Part shown: piece by piece, positions 44,001-53,830 of the stretch | Numbering within the stretch: position 1 is the first letter of the stretch | How the letters are laid out: each line of letters opens with the position of its first letter | Source of the DNA: Limnomonas spitsbergensis | Taxonomy: Eukaryota > Chlorophyta > Chlorophyceae > Chlamydomonadales | Assembly (NCBI GenBank): GCA_037349105.1 | Contig: JAYJMM010000114.1 | Location: 5,013,501-5,077,500, forward strand | DNA: 64,000 nucleotides | Direction of reading: 5' to 3' | Position numbers and translations under genes: made by a program | The notes under the pieces: model-generated | Databases searched by the model: none | What the model saw: only the letters and a program-made list of their open reading frames with translations | What the model was told of the DNA's origin: nothing

Positions 44001-46248
44001 CATGAAGGATGCTAGGCTGTGCCAATCCGCTGCTGCCACCGAAGAGCTGGTTCTGGCCAAGCCGGACACTCGCTTCAAGCGGTCTGTTGACCGGGGGTGC
44101 CGTATTATCGCGTGATATCGCGGAAGCTGCCATGCATTCCCTCCCATTCTGGTGGCGTCTGACGTTTGCAGGGTCAGCGGATTTGAGGACCTTGCCACAA
44201 CGACCACAAGTGATCGGTTCATTCATGATCCACCAGACCAACACCACCATGTGCTGCGTATAATTCAGCTCTTTCTAAGGCTGACTCAGCTGGTTTCGGG
44301 GTGTGTCCAATGGGGCCAAACCCTCAGTGTGGGGGGGCAGGGGGTCATGTGGTAATTCAAGCAACATTTTAGGAAGTAAATGGACTCATGTTGGCAAGAC
44401 GAACACAGAGGTGCCGCTGCCAGCCTCAACAGACCTCCACAAAAAAAGATACGAAGTTGAAAAACAAAATCAAATATTGGATTTTTGGGGAGACCCCCCC
44501 CCCCCCCCCAACTTTGCCCCCCCATATCTCCCATCACCTGGGCCATTTTTTTTTAAACAGCTATGGAACGCTCTCGTTAAGCTCTACAAAAAGGGGGATG
44601 GGGTCGATTTTTTGTTTTTGCCCCCCCCTCGCTGGTGGCTTCCTTAATTCATGTTCCATGGTACAAACCGCATTCTGCCTTCAAACAAATACAGGCTGAG
44701 TTCTCAATTCACACTTCATGGTGCACACTAAGTAATCACTGAGGACCTCCTTAATTCACACCTGATTCACACCTCACGGCACAAATAAAAACTGACAGAG
44801 TTCCCATATCCTCATTGTCCACATAAAATAATCAACGAGGGCTTCTTCAGTTCACACCTGATTCAAACCTCATGGTGCACTTCAAAATAATTCACATGCC
44901 CTCGGTTTCACTGGATGGCCATCCAGTGTAACTGAGGACCGGTGATTGTTTCCATGGGGCCATGGGGGAGGTGTTTGATGGATCGATGGCCATGGTAGGA
45001 GAGGTCCATTGATGGGCTACGGCTACCAAAATGGTGGGCAAGGTGTTTGATGCACTGAAGTTCGATACTCGGTTTCACTGGAAGGGCCTGGAGTTGCATG
45101 GTGCATGGTTATGGACTGATGGACGGTACGAGGCGTGTTGCGACCGTCCCGGAGCGATTAGCACAGTGATGTCGCAATCGCCTATCAATTGTTCAGCCCA
45201 TTTCTCATTACCAATGTCTCCACTGTGCGCCTTTGTAGAATTCGACAGAACACAATTTCAATGGGCACTCGCTTTCACTAGATGGGACAGGAGTTTCATG
45301 GCGCATTGTTCATTGGCCGTGGTAGTAGTGGTCCATAGGTTCAGGTGGGCGGCGGGTGCCTTGAAGCATGGTAGCACGATACGGCATGATACGGCGAAAT
45401 ACGGCACAGGTTTAGCCGGATTGTACTACCAAAGTGCCATGATACGGCACGATACGGCACAGGTTCAGCCAGATTTTGCTACCATGCCTTGCAGCCTGCT
45501 GCCATGCACTCGATGTTGCAGTTTCTAAGCGCCCACCCAATTGAAGGAGGGGGGGGGGCTGACTCAATTTGATGGGCCGGTGGGGAATGCCAAGAGCGCC
45601 AGATCTGTCTTTAAGTTTTCTTGGATCCAGCCCCGTGGCTCCTTCTCCTTTCCGGGACTGAACGGGGTAATTTGGATTTTTGGTTTTGAGTAGGCGACAT
45701 GTCTTACCTGGACTAGGTAGGCCAGTAAAGCTACGTGCGCCGCAGCTGAAAACCACTTTTGGGTCAGGAGCAGGAGGAGCGTCAGCACGACCTGGCCCGC
45801 GTACTCAGCCGGGACGAAGCGGTTCACCGCCGTAGCGCAGTCAAAGGGGTTTGTGTGGTCTTGCTCCAGGTCCGTCAGTTGGAGCATCTGTGGGCGCATG
45901 CATGCGATGCTGTCAAGGGGGAATCGCCTGTGCTGTAGGCAATACTAAATCCAGATCGGCCATGCAAGCTTGTGCGTCATGTCATCATGGGACGCACTGT
46001 CATCATTTGAATCTGGAGGCCATGCATGCAAGCGTGTCACGTGACCATGTGCCCCTGAAAGCGGTCCATGCAGGTGCAGGGCTGCCATGTCACCATGCGA
46101 CTCAAAAAGCTAGCCATGCAGGTGTGCCATATGACTCCCCATATTCGGATCAGTCCTCGACCACTGGCCGTACCGTGAACATAGCTTTCCCCAGCAACGC
46201 CGATTGGAGGATGAAGGCAAACATCCACGTGAGAAATTCGAAGCTCAT
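38001..46248 (-). CDS. Cornichon / ERV14-like ER export cargo receptor, spliced, C-terminal end open
   Basis: Small polytopic membrane protein that loads cargo into COPII vesicles at the ER. Minus-strand exons: 46248-46174 (ATG; MSFEFLTWMFAFILQSALLG), 45887-45708, 38872-38748, 38058-38001. Junction phases are 0, 0 and 2, and exon 4 ends in phase 0, giving 146 codons so far. Exon 2 carries the cornichon signature TDLEQDHTNPFD, followed by a long hydrophobic segment (VVLTLLLLLTQKWF). Exon 3 reads YLKKQVYMDAADAFKQLGKM, then FTVFVMYCISFVFVTYR, matching the family's loop and last membrane segment. Exon 4 gives LVEAIINTVLTPEGRVTAK and then donor GTGGGT. The length already equals that of known cornichons, so any further exon adds only a tail. 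Reading through the donor would end within two satellite units. Intron 2 (6.8 kb) holds a hAT-like element, a C-rich array and a 462-aa ORF. Assignment rests on PF03311-type features read by eye. Confidence 0.85.
38243..38390 (+). repeat. 16-20-bp minisatellite (agtacaacgtttc)
   Basis: About eight degenerate copies of 'cagtagtacaatgtt' / 'cagcagtacaacgtt' in cornichon intron 3. Confidence 0.8.
38560..38665 (+). repeat. Repeat family B fragment
   Basis: 'ctctgttgcttaggacacc', 'ccggccgtaggct' and 'ggcccagtggcggctgccca' parallel the copies near 58163-58250. It ends with 'aatgtagctgaactgtagct', the usual tail. Confidence 0.5.
38880..39295 (-). repeat. Three decayed copies of cornichon exon 3 start
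   Basis: On the minus strand, segments matching 'ctcaagaagcaagtgtacat' and 'gagctgcttgaacgc' (plus-strand sense) recur near 38945-39015, 39080-39135 and 39220-39275. The last one still reads YLKNQVCMDAADALK. Each copy is followed on the plus strand by 'gagtgatcagtcatca' or 'agggagcttcagctac'-type intron sequence. Spacing is about 130-140 bp. Confidence 0.85.
40002..40894. mobile_element. Non-autonomous hAT-like DNA transposon, 893 bp
   Basis: Terminal inverted repeats: left 'cagtgatttttttaagg' (40002-40018), right end complementary 'ccctaaaaaaatcactg' (40878-40894), with 14 identical terminal bases. It is flanked by a perfect 8-bp target-site duplication TTGAATAC at 39994-40001 and 40895-40902. 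Subterminal TTTTACCAC motifs recur at both ends (near 40034, 40077, 40814 and 40850). CAGTG ends and 8-bp duplications are typical of hAT elements. A minus-strand frame inside reads MSEQPKKDQSDVSWRGKKGQ and ends ESLNKYM (40736-40581 approximately); it looks coding and may be a remnant of the element's own protein. A GC-rich hairpin-forming block lies at 40085-40165. Inserted in cornichon intron 2. Confidence 0.85.
41343..42530 (-). repeat. 27-30-bp C-rich minisatellite, about 42 copies
   Basis: Unit 'aaaaggtggggaccccatcc' followed by a run of 7-10 C. Length varies only through the C and A homopolymers. The core contains the palindrome TGGGGACCCCA. The minus strand has G runs of 8-10 and could form quadruplexes. 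Pro/Gly-rich frames of up to 500 codons cross it in several frames and are artefacts. Lies in cornichon intron 2. Confidence 0.95.
42696..42850. repeat. Two copies of an ~82-bp unit
   Basis: 'ccaacagtcaatttggttgc' and 'ccaacagtcaatttgggtac' begin two diverged copies that end 'gctagcgatcaca'. The second copy overlaps the 3' end of the minus-strand ORF at 42834-44222, so this may be another duplication across a gene edge. Confidence 0.75.
42834..44226 (-). CDS. Hypothetical Cys-rich protein (462-aa frame), possibly transposon-associated, likely frameshifted at its start
   Basis: A long minus-strand frame (44222-42834) with ordinary amino-acid composition, unlike the repeat frames. The C-terminal third carries zinc-binding-like pairs: CSFCGAVC, then NPCTNRPVPCHVCRS, then a Trp-containing stretch ending HMLTAHPDQQ. 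This reminds me of Cys/His segments in proteins linked to eukaryotic DNA transposons, but I cannot name the family. The neighbouring frame upstream starts at 44226 with MNEPITCGRCGKVLKSADPA and continues to RRHQNGREC, a credible CCHC-type finger that fits as the true N-terminus. A frameshift between about 44110 and 44010 would join the two. The gene is therefore either decayed, interrupted by a tiny intron, or affected by a base error. It lies within cornichon intron 2 on the same strand. The start at 44222 is not trusted. Confidence 0.5.
44230..45700. other. Cornichon intron 2, proximal part
   Basis: Holds a run of about 17 C near 44495, further C-rich or G-rich runs near 44620 and 45550, and loose repeats of 'ttcacacctcatggt' (44700-44890). 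A short array of 'gatacggcac' lies at 45370-45460. It also has two related stretches 'tttcactggatggcc' / 'tttcactggaaggcc' near 44910 and 45073. No gene supported. Confidence 0.5.
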
Positions 46249-46697
46249 GACGCTTTAGTCGGGAGGAGATCCCTCTGCCTCGAATCACAGTAAGGATACA
46301 GAAGGGAAGAAGGCCGGAAGAAGGCGCTAAAGCGTGGCTTTGTGGAGCAAGGTGGAGTTGGAGGAATTACAGTGGGTCGACCGCTGAGCAGCCGTGATCC
46401 TTAGGACATGTCAAAACTGAAATCTAAGTTTGAAAGAGAGTGAAATGGAGTATCTCGATGGAGCGAGGAGGGGTCGGAGGGAAGGCCACGGGTCGGCAGA
46501 TCAACAGCTGCGCCTGGTCCCAACTGTCCAGATCGGGTTCGGGTGTCCAAACCCAGGACCCGGCTTGATTGCGATGCGCTCGATTTCAGCACGATGCCGC
46601 CTCACCAGAATTGTCGTTGCCACCCTTGCTGATCCCCAGGCCAAGCTGAGGTGTGATCAAGCCTCAGATCGTCAATTCAAAAAAACAAAAAGACGAA
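46249..46697. promoter_or_regulatory. 449-bp divergent intergenic region of cornichon and the SLC35B1-like gene
   Basis: The start codons of the two genes face away from each other, 449 bp apart. Both 5' UTRs and promoters must lie here unless upstream non-coding exons exist. No TATA box is evident. A shared promoter for two ER membrane proteins is an inference from position. Confidence 0.6.
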
Positions 46698-49600
46698 ATG
46701 GCGTCGGCTGTGACACAAGGCTTACTGCTGCTGTTCTGCGTCGTCGGTATTTACTCGGCCTACTTGACACAAGGCGTCGTATCAGAGCACCTGCAGCTCA
46801 AGAAATACGGCGAGGAGGCCGAGCGGATGACGCACCTAGAAGCCTTGAACGGAGCGCAGAGCCTGTGCTGCTTCCTGTGGGCCTGGATCATCCTGCAAGT
46901 GATGTTGATCACGGGCCACATCAAGCCGGGCGACACCGCGCATTGGCACGACTACTGGAAGGCCGGCATCACGAACAGCATCGGGCCCGCGCTTGGCATG
47001 GTCGCGCTGAAGAACATCACGTACTCTGCGCAAGTGCTGGTGGGTCAGGCTGCCTTGCGCATGGCTCACAGTGTGCACCTGTCAATTTACAAGCCACCCG
47101 CATGGTAGCCTGCTGCTTGTGCTGGTGAGTCAGGCAGGATGGCGCATGGAGTACACGCACAGTGTGCACCAGCCGATTTCCTGGCCCCGCATGGCTATCT
47201 GCAGCAAGTGCTGGTGAGCCAAGGGCTAGCGCATGGAGTACGCAGTGCAGTGGGTGCATGCGCTAGGAAATACAGCTCCCTGCATGGCTGCTAGCTGAGC
47301 ATGAGCGACCTTGTGAGGCTGGCTGGTGCATGGTGCCCCCTGCACCCTAGTCAATCTTAGTGCTGCCTGCTACTTGTTCTGGTGTGTCATTGGCTGGTAG
47401 GCTGGCGCACAGTGCACCCTGCACACGATTCAGCCCTCAAGTCCTACATGGCTCTGCCAGCTGAGCATGAACATCCTTGTGAGGCAGACTGGCGAATGGT
47501 GCAATCTGAAAGCAGTAGTCAGTCTCCCAACTCCCTGCATGGCTGCCTGCTGAGCAGTGGGCACAGTGTGCGGGGCAACCTGCGCTGCACTTCAGTGACA
47601 GCCCGGCCTACAGCCAGCTGGGCTTGGTGCAGGAAGGCCTGCTGCTTGGGCCAACGGGCCTAGGCCCCGTCTAGGTTTTGTCTTGATCGGCACAGTTGTT
47701 GGCTGCCCAGCCAACTTCCTAATTGGTCTGGTGCCCACTTACAAAAGGCTGGCAAGTGGCAGCCCGTGGCCCGGACGGCTATTAGACAGATACAGCATTG
47801 TTTGAGCAAACTGTTGATTTGGGGTCCAATGTTGACTATACCAGGGTTCATATCAGGTACAGGGGCACAAACGGTAATAGCGGCAGCAGCAGGAACTGCA
47901 GGAGCAACAGCAACAGGAGCAGCAGTAACAACAGCAGTGGCAGCAACAGCAACATCGGCAGAAGGAGCATCAGGAGCAATAGCAGCAGCAACAGCAGTAA
48001 CAGTAGCAGCAGCAACAGCAGAGGCTGCAAGTGGGGCTGAGGCTACAGCAGCTGCGGCAGCAGTAGCAACACCAGCAGCACCAGTAACGGCTGCAAGTGG
48101 GGCTGAGACTGCAGCAGGAACAGCAGCAGCAACAGTAGCGGCTACTAATGGGTCTGAGGCTGCAGCAGCTGCGGCAGCAAAAGCAAAAGCAGCAGCAGCA
48201 GTAGTGGCAGCTAAAAGTTAGGCTGAGGCTGCAGCTGCAGAGGCAGTTGGGGCTGCTGCTGCTGCAGCTGGGGTGCCCGGAGCTGCCTGCACGCCAGCTG
48301 TAGCAGAACTTATAGCGGCGATTCCCCACACTTCTTTCTCTAAGAGATGGCAGGCAGAGGATTATTCACGAATAAGGTACTGTAGATTTGATTTGCCTTC
48401 CTTTTAATGCCGCCCTCAGGGCATATTATCGACCCAAAATCTTAATTTCTGACTGAAAACTGGCGTCGACAATCGATGGCTAGCATATTCATGGATCCCT
48501 CAACCCCAAACAATGTGAATTATGAGCGAAGGCAAAGCAAATTTACGGTAATTCTGTATTCTGTATTGTTCAAAACTGGATTTGTTCAAAACTGTTTTCC
48601 CCCCCCGCGGTGCACCCAAATATTTGTATTTTTGAATCATATTCGGGCAACAAGAGGCAGAGCAGTATTTCTTTCAGTGTGCGCAAGATTCCCTTTGGGG
48701 GGCTCCCGGCGGCCATTGCCAGATTGATTGGGACCAAACCTTGACCGACCTATGGCCGGTGGTCCTAGCAGGAAGGCTTGCTGCACCAGCCCCCCGCGGC
48801 TGTACGCTTTTAGGCAGCTGAACCGCGTCCAAAGTGCGATCAAACGAATACTGATGCGGAGTCGCCCCCTCTGTCGCCCCCCTCTGTGCCCTGCTCCCCC
48901 CGCAGGTCAAGTCGTGCAAGATGGTCCCGGTGATGATCATGGGCACGCTGATCGGGGGCAAGCGGTACAGCGCGTTTGAATACGTTTGCATGTCGCTCAT
49001 CGGCGTGGGCGTCGCGCTGTTTGGCAGCAAGAGCAGCCACAAGGTGTCCAGCAAGCTACAGAGTGCCAACATGCCGCTTGGATATGGCCTGTGCCTGGCA
49101 AACCTCGTCCTTGACGGTGCGAGAGGTTACGGGACGGGGCGGGATTTAGGGGGGGTAAAGTTTGCTCAATCTGTTGCTGGGTTATGAGGGTTTAGGTTGT
49201 GGGGTGTGCTAAAGTTGTTGTTACAAAGTTGACGCAACCACCCACAGCCCTCTGGGAAAAGGCCAGACAGAGCGAAACGGGAGGAGACCACATACGAAAA
49301 CCGAAACAAGCACCAGAGAACAAACAGAAATGCCAGCAACAGAGACAACGGACGGACCACGGGCGACACCAAAGCAATGACACCAAACCAACACCAATGG
49401 ACAGGCAAGGAGCCAACATCAATAACACGGACACAGAGGGGACCAGAAAGCAAAGCCAGCAAGGAGAGCGAAAACCTGTCTTAGGGTTTGGGGCGGGTGA
49501 AGGTTATGTGTTGTGGTGACGCTCCAGAAGGAGATGGAAGCGAGGGCTTTCAAACCATGTGGATGCATTTGGACCCTATCCCATAAAATCCTTAACCCAA

Positions 49601-52600
49601 CTAAATCAGTGGCATATGCAAATGACCTGGTTTAGGTGTGTAGGCTTTTTGAATACAACTTATACTGGCAGTGGCCTCTGTTTCTTGTAGGGTGCTTGTA
49701 GCACTAGGTCTACCACGGCTCAGCTAAAATGTAGTCAGAGGACCTGGCTGACTGGCTCTGCTCAGCTCTGCAGTCTACACCCTCTCCAAGTTAAGGATGT
49801 AGGGCTTGGCTGGACCTAAAATCCGGTGGGCTGCTTCTGCTGTGCTGTACACCCTGTCCTGGTTTAGGATTTAGGGCTTGGCTGGACCTTAAACCCTCAA
49901 GGCCTCAAACCTGAACCCTGAACCCCATGGCCTGCGACATCACCCGGGGAGGCTCTCTCTGATTTGCTCTGAGCCTCTCTCTTTCCGGACGTCATATATT
50001 GTCCAGTCCATTGGGTGTCAAATGGGCATGGAACTTGTACCTGCAAACCAGAAGGTGTAATCTGGACCGATCGATGGGTGGAGCATATTGTACGACGCCG
50101 GACAAGGATGGCATAAGGCATGTACCCGCAAACCAGGGGGTCCGACCAGGGACGTATTGAGCCGGTCAGCCGGGCACTGGTAGCCTGAGGCATATACCTG
50201 AAAACCAGGGGGGCCAACAAGGAACATGTCTGGACTCTGGACACTGGTCTCATAAGACTTGCAAGCGTCAGCAACACCTCTCCCGATTCCAGCGCTGAGA
50301 CCAATGTCCCGTCTTAGAGGAGATGGCGGGGAGACAAAGCCAAGCACGCTCTTAAACCTGGCTCTGAACAAGCTGGCCTGGCCTTATGCAGGGTGATGGG
50401 TTTAGACGCCACCCGAGAATATGCTATGCTAAACCTTCAACCACAGCCCTGAATAAAGTCAAGCCAGGGGCCCTCTCATCGCCCCGTTGTCCAGGCCCCA
50501 TGGCCCTCCTTGTCCTCCACTGTTTGCTGCGCGCGGACTACGCGAGCACCACACAGGAGATCAACCTTAACCCTAACTGAAGTCAAGCCAGGCCCTCTCA
50601 TCAACCCGTTGTCCAGGCCCCATGGCCCTCCACTTGTCCTCCACTGTTTCCTGCGCACGGGCTACGCGAACACCATGCAGGAGATCAACAAAAGCGGTTA
50701 TAAATGAACTAGCACCCATGCTTCTATATATGCACAACCCTGTTTGCTGCATGCAGGCTACACAAACGCAGCCCGTGACAAGATCAACAAAAGCGGTTAT
50801 AAATCAACTAGCACCCATGCTTCTAAATATGCACAACCCTGTTTGCTGCATGCAGGCTACACAAACGCAGCCCGTGACGAGATCAACAAAAAGGACTCGC
50901 AGGCCTTTTCGTGCCCCGCTCTGTTTGCTGCGTGCAGGCTTTATACAAACGCGGCCTAGGATGACATCAACCACAAGGACTTGGGCCTTTTCGTGCCCCG
51001 CTCTGTTTGCTGTGCGTGCAGGCTGTACACAAACGCGGCCCAGGATGACACCAACCACAAGCACCTATGCCCTCCCCGCACTAGCATGCATGCCTTATTC
51101 TGCCCACTCCGTTTCCCGCACGTAGGCTACACAAACGCGGCCCAGGACGACATTAACCACAAGCACCCATGCTGTTTTTGCCCCCCACTCTATAGGCTAC
51201 ACAAACACAGTCCAGGATGAGATCAACATGAAGCAACGATGCGCCTCCTACCCCGCTCTGTTTGCTGCGTACAGGCTACACAAATGCAAGCTGTGACAAC
51301 ATCAACTACAAGTACGCAACCCTTATTTCCCCCGCTCTGTTTGCTGCGTACAGGCTACACAAACGCGGCCCAGGACGACATCAATCACAAGCACCTATGC
51401 CCTCCTTGCACTCGCACGCAAACTTTGTTTCCCCCGCTCTGTTTACAGGCTACACTAACGCGGCCCAGGATAGCATCAACCACAAGCACCCGAAGAACCC
51501 TCCGATGCACATGATGTGTTGGATGAACTTCTGGACCACCGTGTACTACGGCGCGTACCTTTTTGGGGCGACAGGCGCGGGGAACGGGCTGCTCAGCTTC
51601 TGCATGAGGCACCCCGAGGCGGCGTGGGACGTCACGCTGTTCTGCATCTGCGGCGCATTTGGACAGGTGCGACAACGGCAAACCTGTGTGGGTGAACAGG
51701 TGCTGTCGTAGAGAGGTTAATGTTTTGCCCTAGACCTGTAACTGCCTGCTCTGCAGGCTGTAAATGCCAGCTGCCCAGTCTCTAACTGCCTGCTCAGCAA
51801 TGTGTAACTGCCTTCTCTCCAGTCTGTAACTGCCAGCTCCCCTGTTTGTAACTGCATTTTTTTTCAGTCTGCCGCTGCCTGCTCCGCAATGTGCCGCTGC
51901 CAGCTCCCCGGTTTGTAACTGCCTGTTTACCAGTCTACCACTGCCTGCTCTGCAAGGTGGCATTGCCTGCTCCTCAGATTGTAACTGCCTGCCACACAAT
52001 GTGTAACCACCTTCTCTCTAGTCTGTAACTGCCTGTTTCCCAGTCTGTCGCTGCCTGCTCCGCAATCTATAACTGCCTGTTTCGCATCCGCAATTTACAC
52101 TGCTGGGCAAACTCAGTTTGGGGTAGAGGTGTATGCCTTATATGCCTTATATGCCCATGCCGCGGATGGCGCATGCGAGCAGAGTTTGCTGGGGTGCATG
52201 CGAGCATAGTGTGTTAGGGCGCATGTGTGGCATTGGGGGTCCTGCTTCGATTGCTAGGGTGGCAGCGGGCATGGGTGGTTAATGCGGGCACAGGTCTCCT
52301 GCGTCAGTTGACGCCCCATGGACTCTACTGTCCATTTTTTGTTTCTCATGGGACTGGGGAGCGCCTCGTTTAAGGCCTCGCACTCCTGCACTGGCGGTAT
52401 GACCACTAGCGTCTCATTCTTACCTTTGCTATCTGTAGCACAACACAGTTTGTCCTGGCTGGTTTTCATTCTACGTAGCACCCGCTCATTCCCTGTGAGC
52501 AGCTCTTCATTTCCTCCTGGCTTGATGTCCCTGATACCTGCACACGCCTCCTGGCTAATATCCTGCTTATACCTCAACATCCCGCGCCTGCTCCTTCTTT

Positions 52601-53196
52601 GTGTGAGGTTTTTTTTGTCTCCTGGCTGATGTCCCTGATACAGTGACATCCTGCACTCGCTCCTCCCCTGTGCGTAGCTCTTCATTGTTTCTTGGCTGAT
52701 GTCCACGACACCCTGCACTCCCTCCTGGCTAATGCCCTGCTTTTCCCTGATACCCTGCACCTGCTCCTTCCTTGTGAGCTGCTTTGTTTGTCGCCTGGCT
52801 GATATCCCGCTTATATTCCCGGTGCCCTACACCTGCCACCTGGCTGAAATCCTGCACTCACTCCTCACCTGTGCACAGCTCTTCATCGTTTCTTGGCCGA
52901 TGCTCCCGGTTCCCAGCACACGCCTCCTTGCTGATATCCCCTAAGACCCCCGGTGCCCTGCTCTCGCTCCCCCCTATGTGTAGCTATTCATCTTCCTTAC
53001 CATCAAGACTTTTGGATCCCTCATCAACACGCTCGTCTGCACGACCCGCAAGTTCTTCAACATCCTCATCTCGGTCGTGTGGAACGCAAACCCGCTGCTG
53101 TCCAACCAATGGGTCGCCGTCGCGATGGTGTTTGTGGGACTCATCGCCTCGTCGCTAGCCAAGACGGGGAAGCACAGTAAGACTAAGAGGGCGTGA
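46698..53196 (+). CDS. SLC35B1/UTR-type ER nucleotide-sugar transporter, 4 exons, 327 aa
   Basis: Drug/metabolite-superfamily carrier of the UAA transporter group (UDP-galactose/UDP-glucose type; the animal orthologue has also been reported to exchange ATP/ADP), expected in the ER membrane. Exons: 46698-47039, 48906-49116, 51449-51666, 52984-53196, with phases 0, 1 and 0; 984 nt is exactly 328 codons. Hydrophobic segments are clear (GLLLLFCVVGIYSAYLTQGV, LCCFLWAWIILQVMLI). Family landmarks are ALKNITYSAQVLVKSCKMVP with VMIMGTLIGGKRY, then NLVLDGYTNAAQDSI, MHMMCWMNFWTTVYYG, and FIFLTIKTFGSLINTLVCTT with RKFFNILISVVW. The protein ends KTKRA, which fits a KxKxx dibasic ER-retrieval signal. ATG at 46698 is chosen because it follows an A-rich leader and gives the family's usual N-terminus; the longer frame upstream starts only with GTG. 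Each intron contains decayed copies of an adjacent exon edge. Confidence 0.9.
47026..47420 (+). repeat. Copies of SLC35B1-like exon 1 end with its donor
   Basis: 'gcaagtgctg|gtgggtcagg' at the real junction (47039/47040) is followed by 'gcttgtgctg|gtgagtcagg' near 47123, 'gcaagtgctg|gtgagccaag' near 47213 and 'acttgttctg|gtgtgtcat' near 47382. They share downstream motifs such as 'gcgcatggagtac'. Thus the duplicated piece spans the 5' splice site. Confidence 0.88.
47870..48260 (+). repeat. GCA/AAC trinucleotide-rich low-complexity tract
   Basis: Imperfect 'agcaacagcaggagcagc' type repeat in SLC35B1-like intron 1. It gives an Ala/Thr-rich frame on plus and Leu/Cys-rich frames on minus. Near 48340-48480 a dispersed repeat follows that is also seen at 57288-57370 ('tactgtagatttg', 'tttgccttcctt'). 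Confidence 0.8.
48728..48800 (+). repeat. Repeat family B copy
   Basis: 'gggaccaaaccttgaccgac', 'ctatggccggtggtcctagc', 'aggaaggcttgctgcacc'. Inserted about 110 bp upstream of exon 2 of the transporter gene. Confidence 0.6.
49117..50515 (+). other. Transporter intron 2, proximal part
   Basis: No gene. 49650-49910 has a loose repeat around 'gtagggcttggctggacct'. 49900-50350 has repeats of 'gtacctgcaaaccag' / 'tacccgcaaaccagg' / 'tacctgaaaaccagg' at roughly 80-bp spacing on plus. Both look like small decayed tandem arrays. Confidence 0.5.
50516..51448 (+). repeat. About ten decoy copies of transporter exon 3 start
   Basis: Copies of 'tgtttgctgcgtacaggcta' + 'cacaaacgcggcccaggac' + 'gacatcaaccacaag' begin near 50521, 50645, 50742, 50845, 50928, 51007, 51117, 51190, 51262 and 51340, at about 75-100-bp spacing. 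The true exon at 51449 encodes YTNAAQDSINHKH. Most copies retain the CAG or equivalent and the coding-like YTNAA. The copies nearest the true exon match best. Confidence 0.92.
51720..52090 (+). repeat. Degenerate ~33-bp repeat (tgtaactgcctgctc)
   Basis: About ten copies of 'tctgtaactgcctgctccgc' with variable ends ('aatgtg', 'cagtc') in transporter intron 3. Confidence 0.85.
52440..52983 (+). repeat. Decoy copies of transporter exon 4 start
   Basis: 'tgtgagcagctcttcatttc' (near 52495), 'tgtgcgtagctcttcattgt' (52669), 'tgtgagctgctttgtttgtc' (52775), and 'tgtgcacagctcttcatcgt' (52871) match the real junction 'tgtgtag|ctattcatcttcc' at 52983/52984. All are followed by 'cctggctgat'-like sequence, and the intervening 'cctgcactcgctcc' blocks also repeat. 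Confidence 0.85.
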
Positions 53197-53619
53197 CGGA
53201 GGCTTAAAGTAACGGAGAAGGAGTGAGGGAGCTTAGAAGTAACGGAAAAGGAGTGATGAAGAGGGAGAGTAATTCAAGAATGCTAAAAGTAAAGGAGGCC
53301 CACGTTGTTAGCAAAGGAACAGAAGCACTGTGTGCTTAAGGAGCCATGGCCGGTGTAACGGAGGCCACACGTCGTCGGCCTGGATGGGGAGGCAGAGTGA
53401 GAGTGTTGAGGTTCCATCCGGAACCTCCAGACCTGAGGAGCAGCCTGGGGCCCTTTGTGACAGTGCTACACCTCGAGGGCGGGAGAGCTGGCATGGGGAG
53501 CTAGGGGGGATGGGTGAAGGCAGGGCCTCATGGCTGGACCAGGTCGTTATCTACAGAGCCTTTTAGATCTCCAGATTTTGAACAACTGAGGCTCTGGAAG
53601 GCTCAGCTGATGAAGGTGG

Positions 53620-53830
53620 CGGCGGCCGTTGCGCCGTCTGGGGGGTCCAGATGGAGGCGGGTGGCGGCTGCGCCGTCTGGGGGGTCCAGATGGAGGCAAG
53701 TGGCCGCTGCGCCGTCTGGGGGGTCCAGATGGAGGCAAGTGGCCGCTGCGCCGTCTGGGGGGTCCAGATGGAGGCAAGTGGCCGCTGCGCTGTCGGGGAG
53801 ATCCAGATGGATCCGAGGCTTGATGGATGT
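53620..53830 (+). repeat. 39-bp minisatellite, 4-5 copies
   Basis: 'ggggggtccagatggaggca' + 'agtggccgctgcgccgtct'. Period divisible by 3, hence frames open on both strands. It is followed by 'gatccaggtggatccgag' type repeats up to about 54010. Located just downstream of the transporter gene. Confidence 0.9.

Noticed and set aside
42834..44222. Calling the 462-aa ORF a known transposase
   Set aside because: No catalytic motif of a named transposase could be identified. Only Cys/His clusters are visible, so it is left as hypothetical.
46430..47128. 232-codon plus frame overlapping the transporter start
   Set aside because: It is out of frame with the well-supported transporter exon 1 and has no features of its own.
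47766..48221. Ala/Thr-rich 151-codon frame
   Set aside because: It is a GCA-type trinucleotide tract inside transporter intron 1, with all frames low in complexity.
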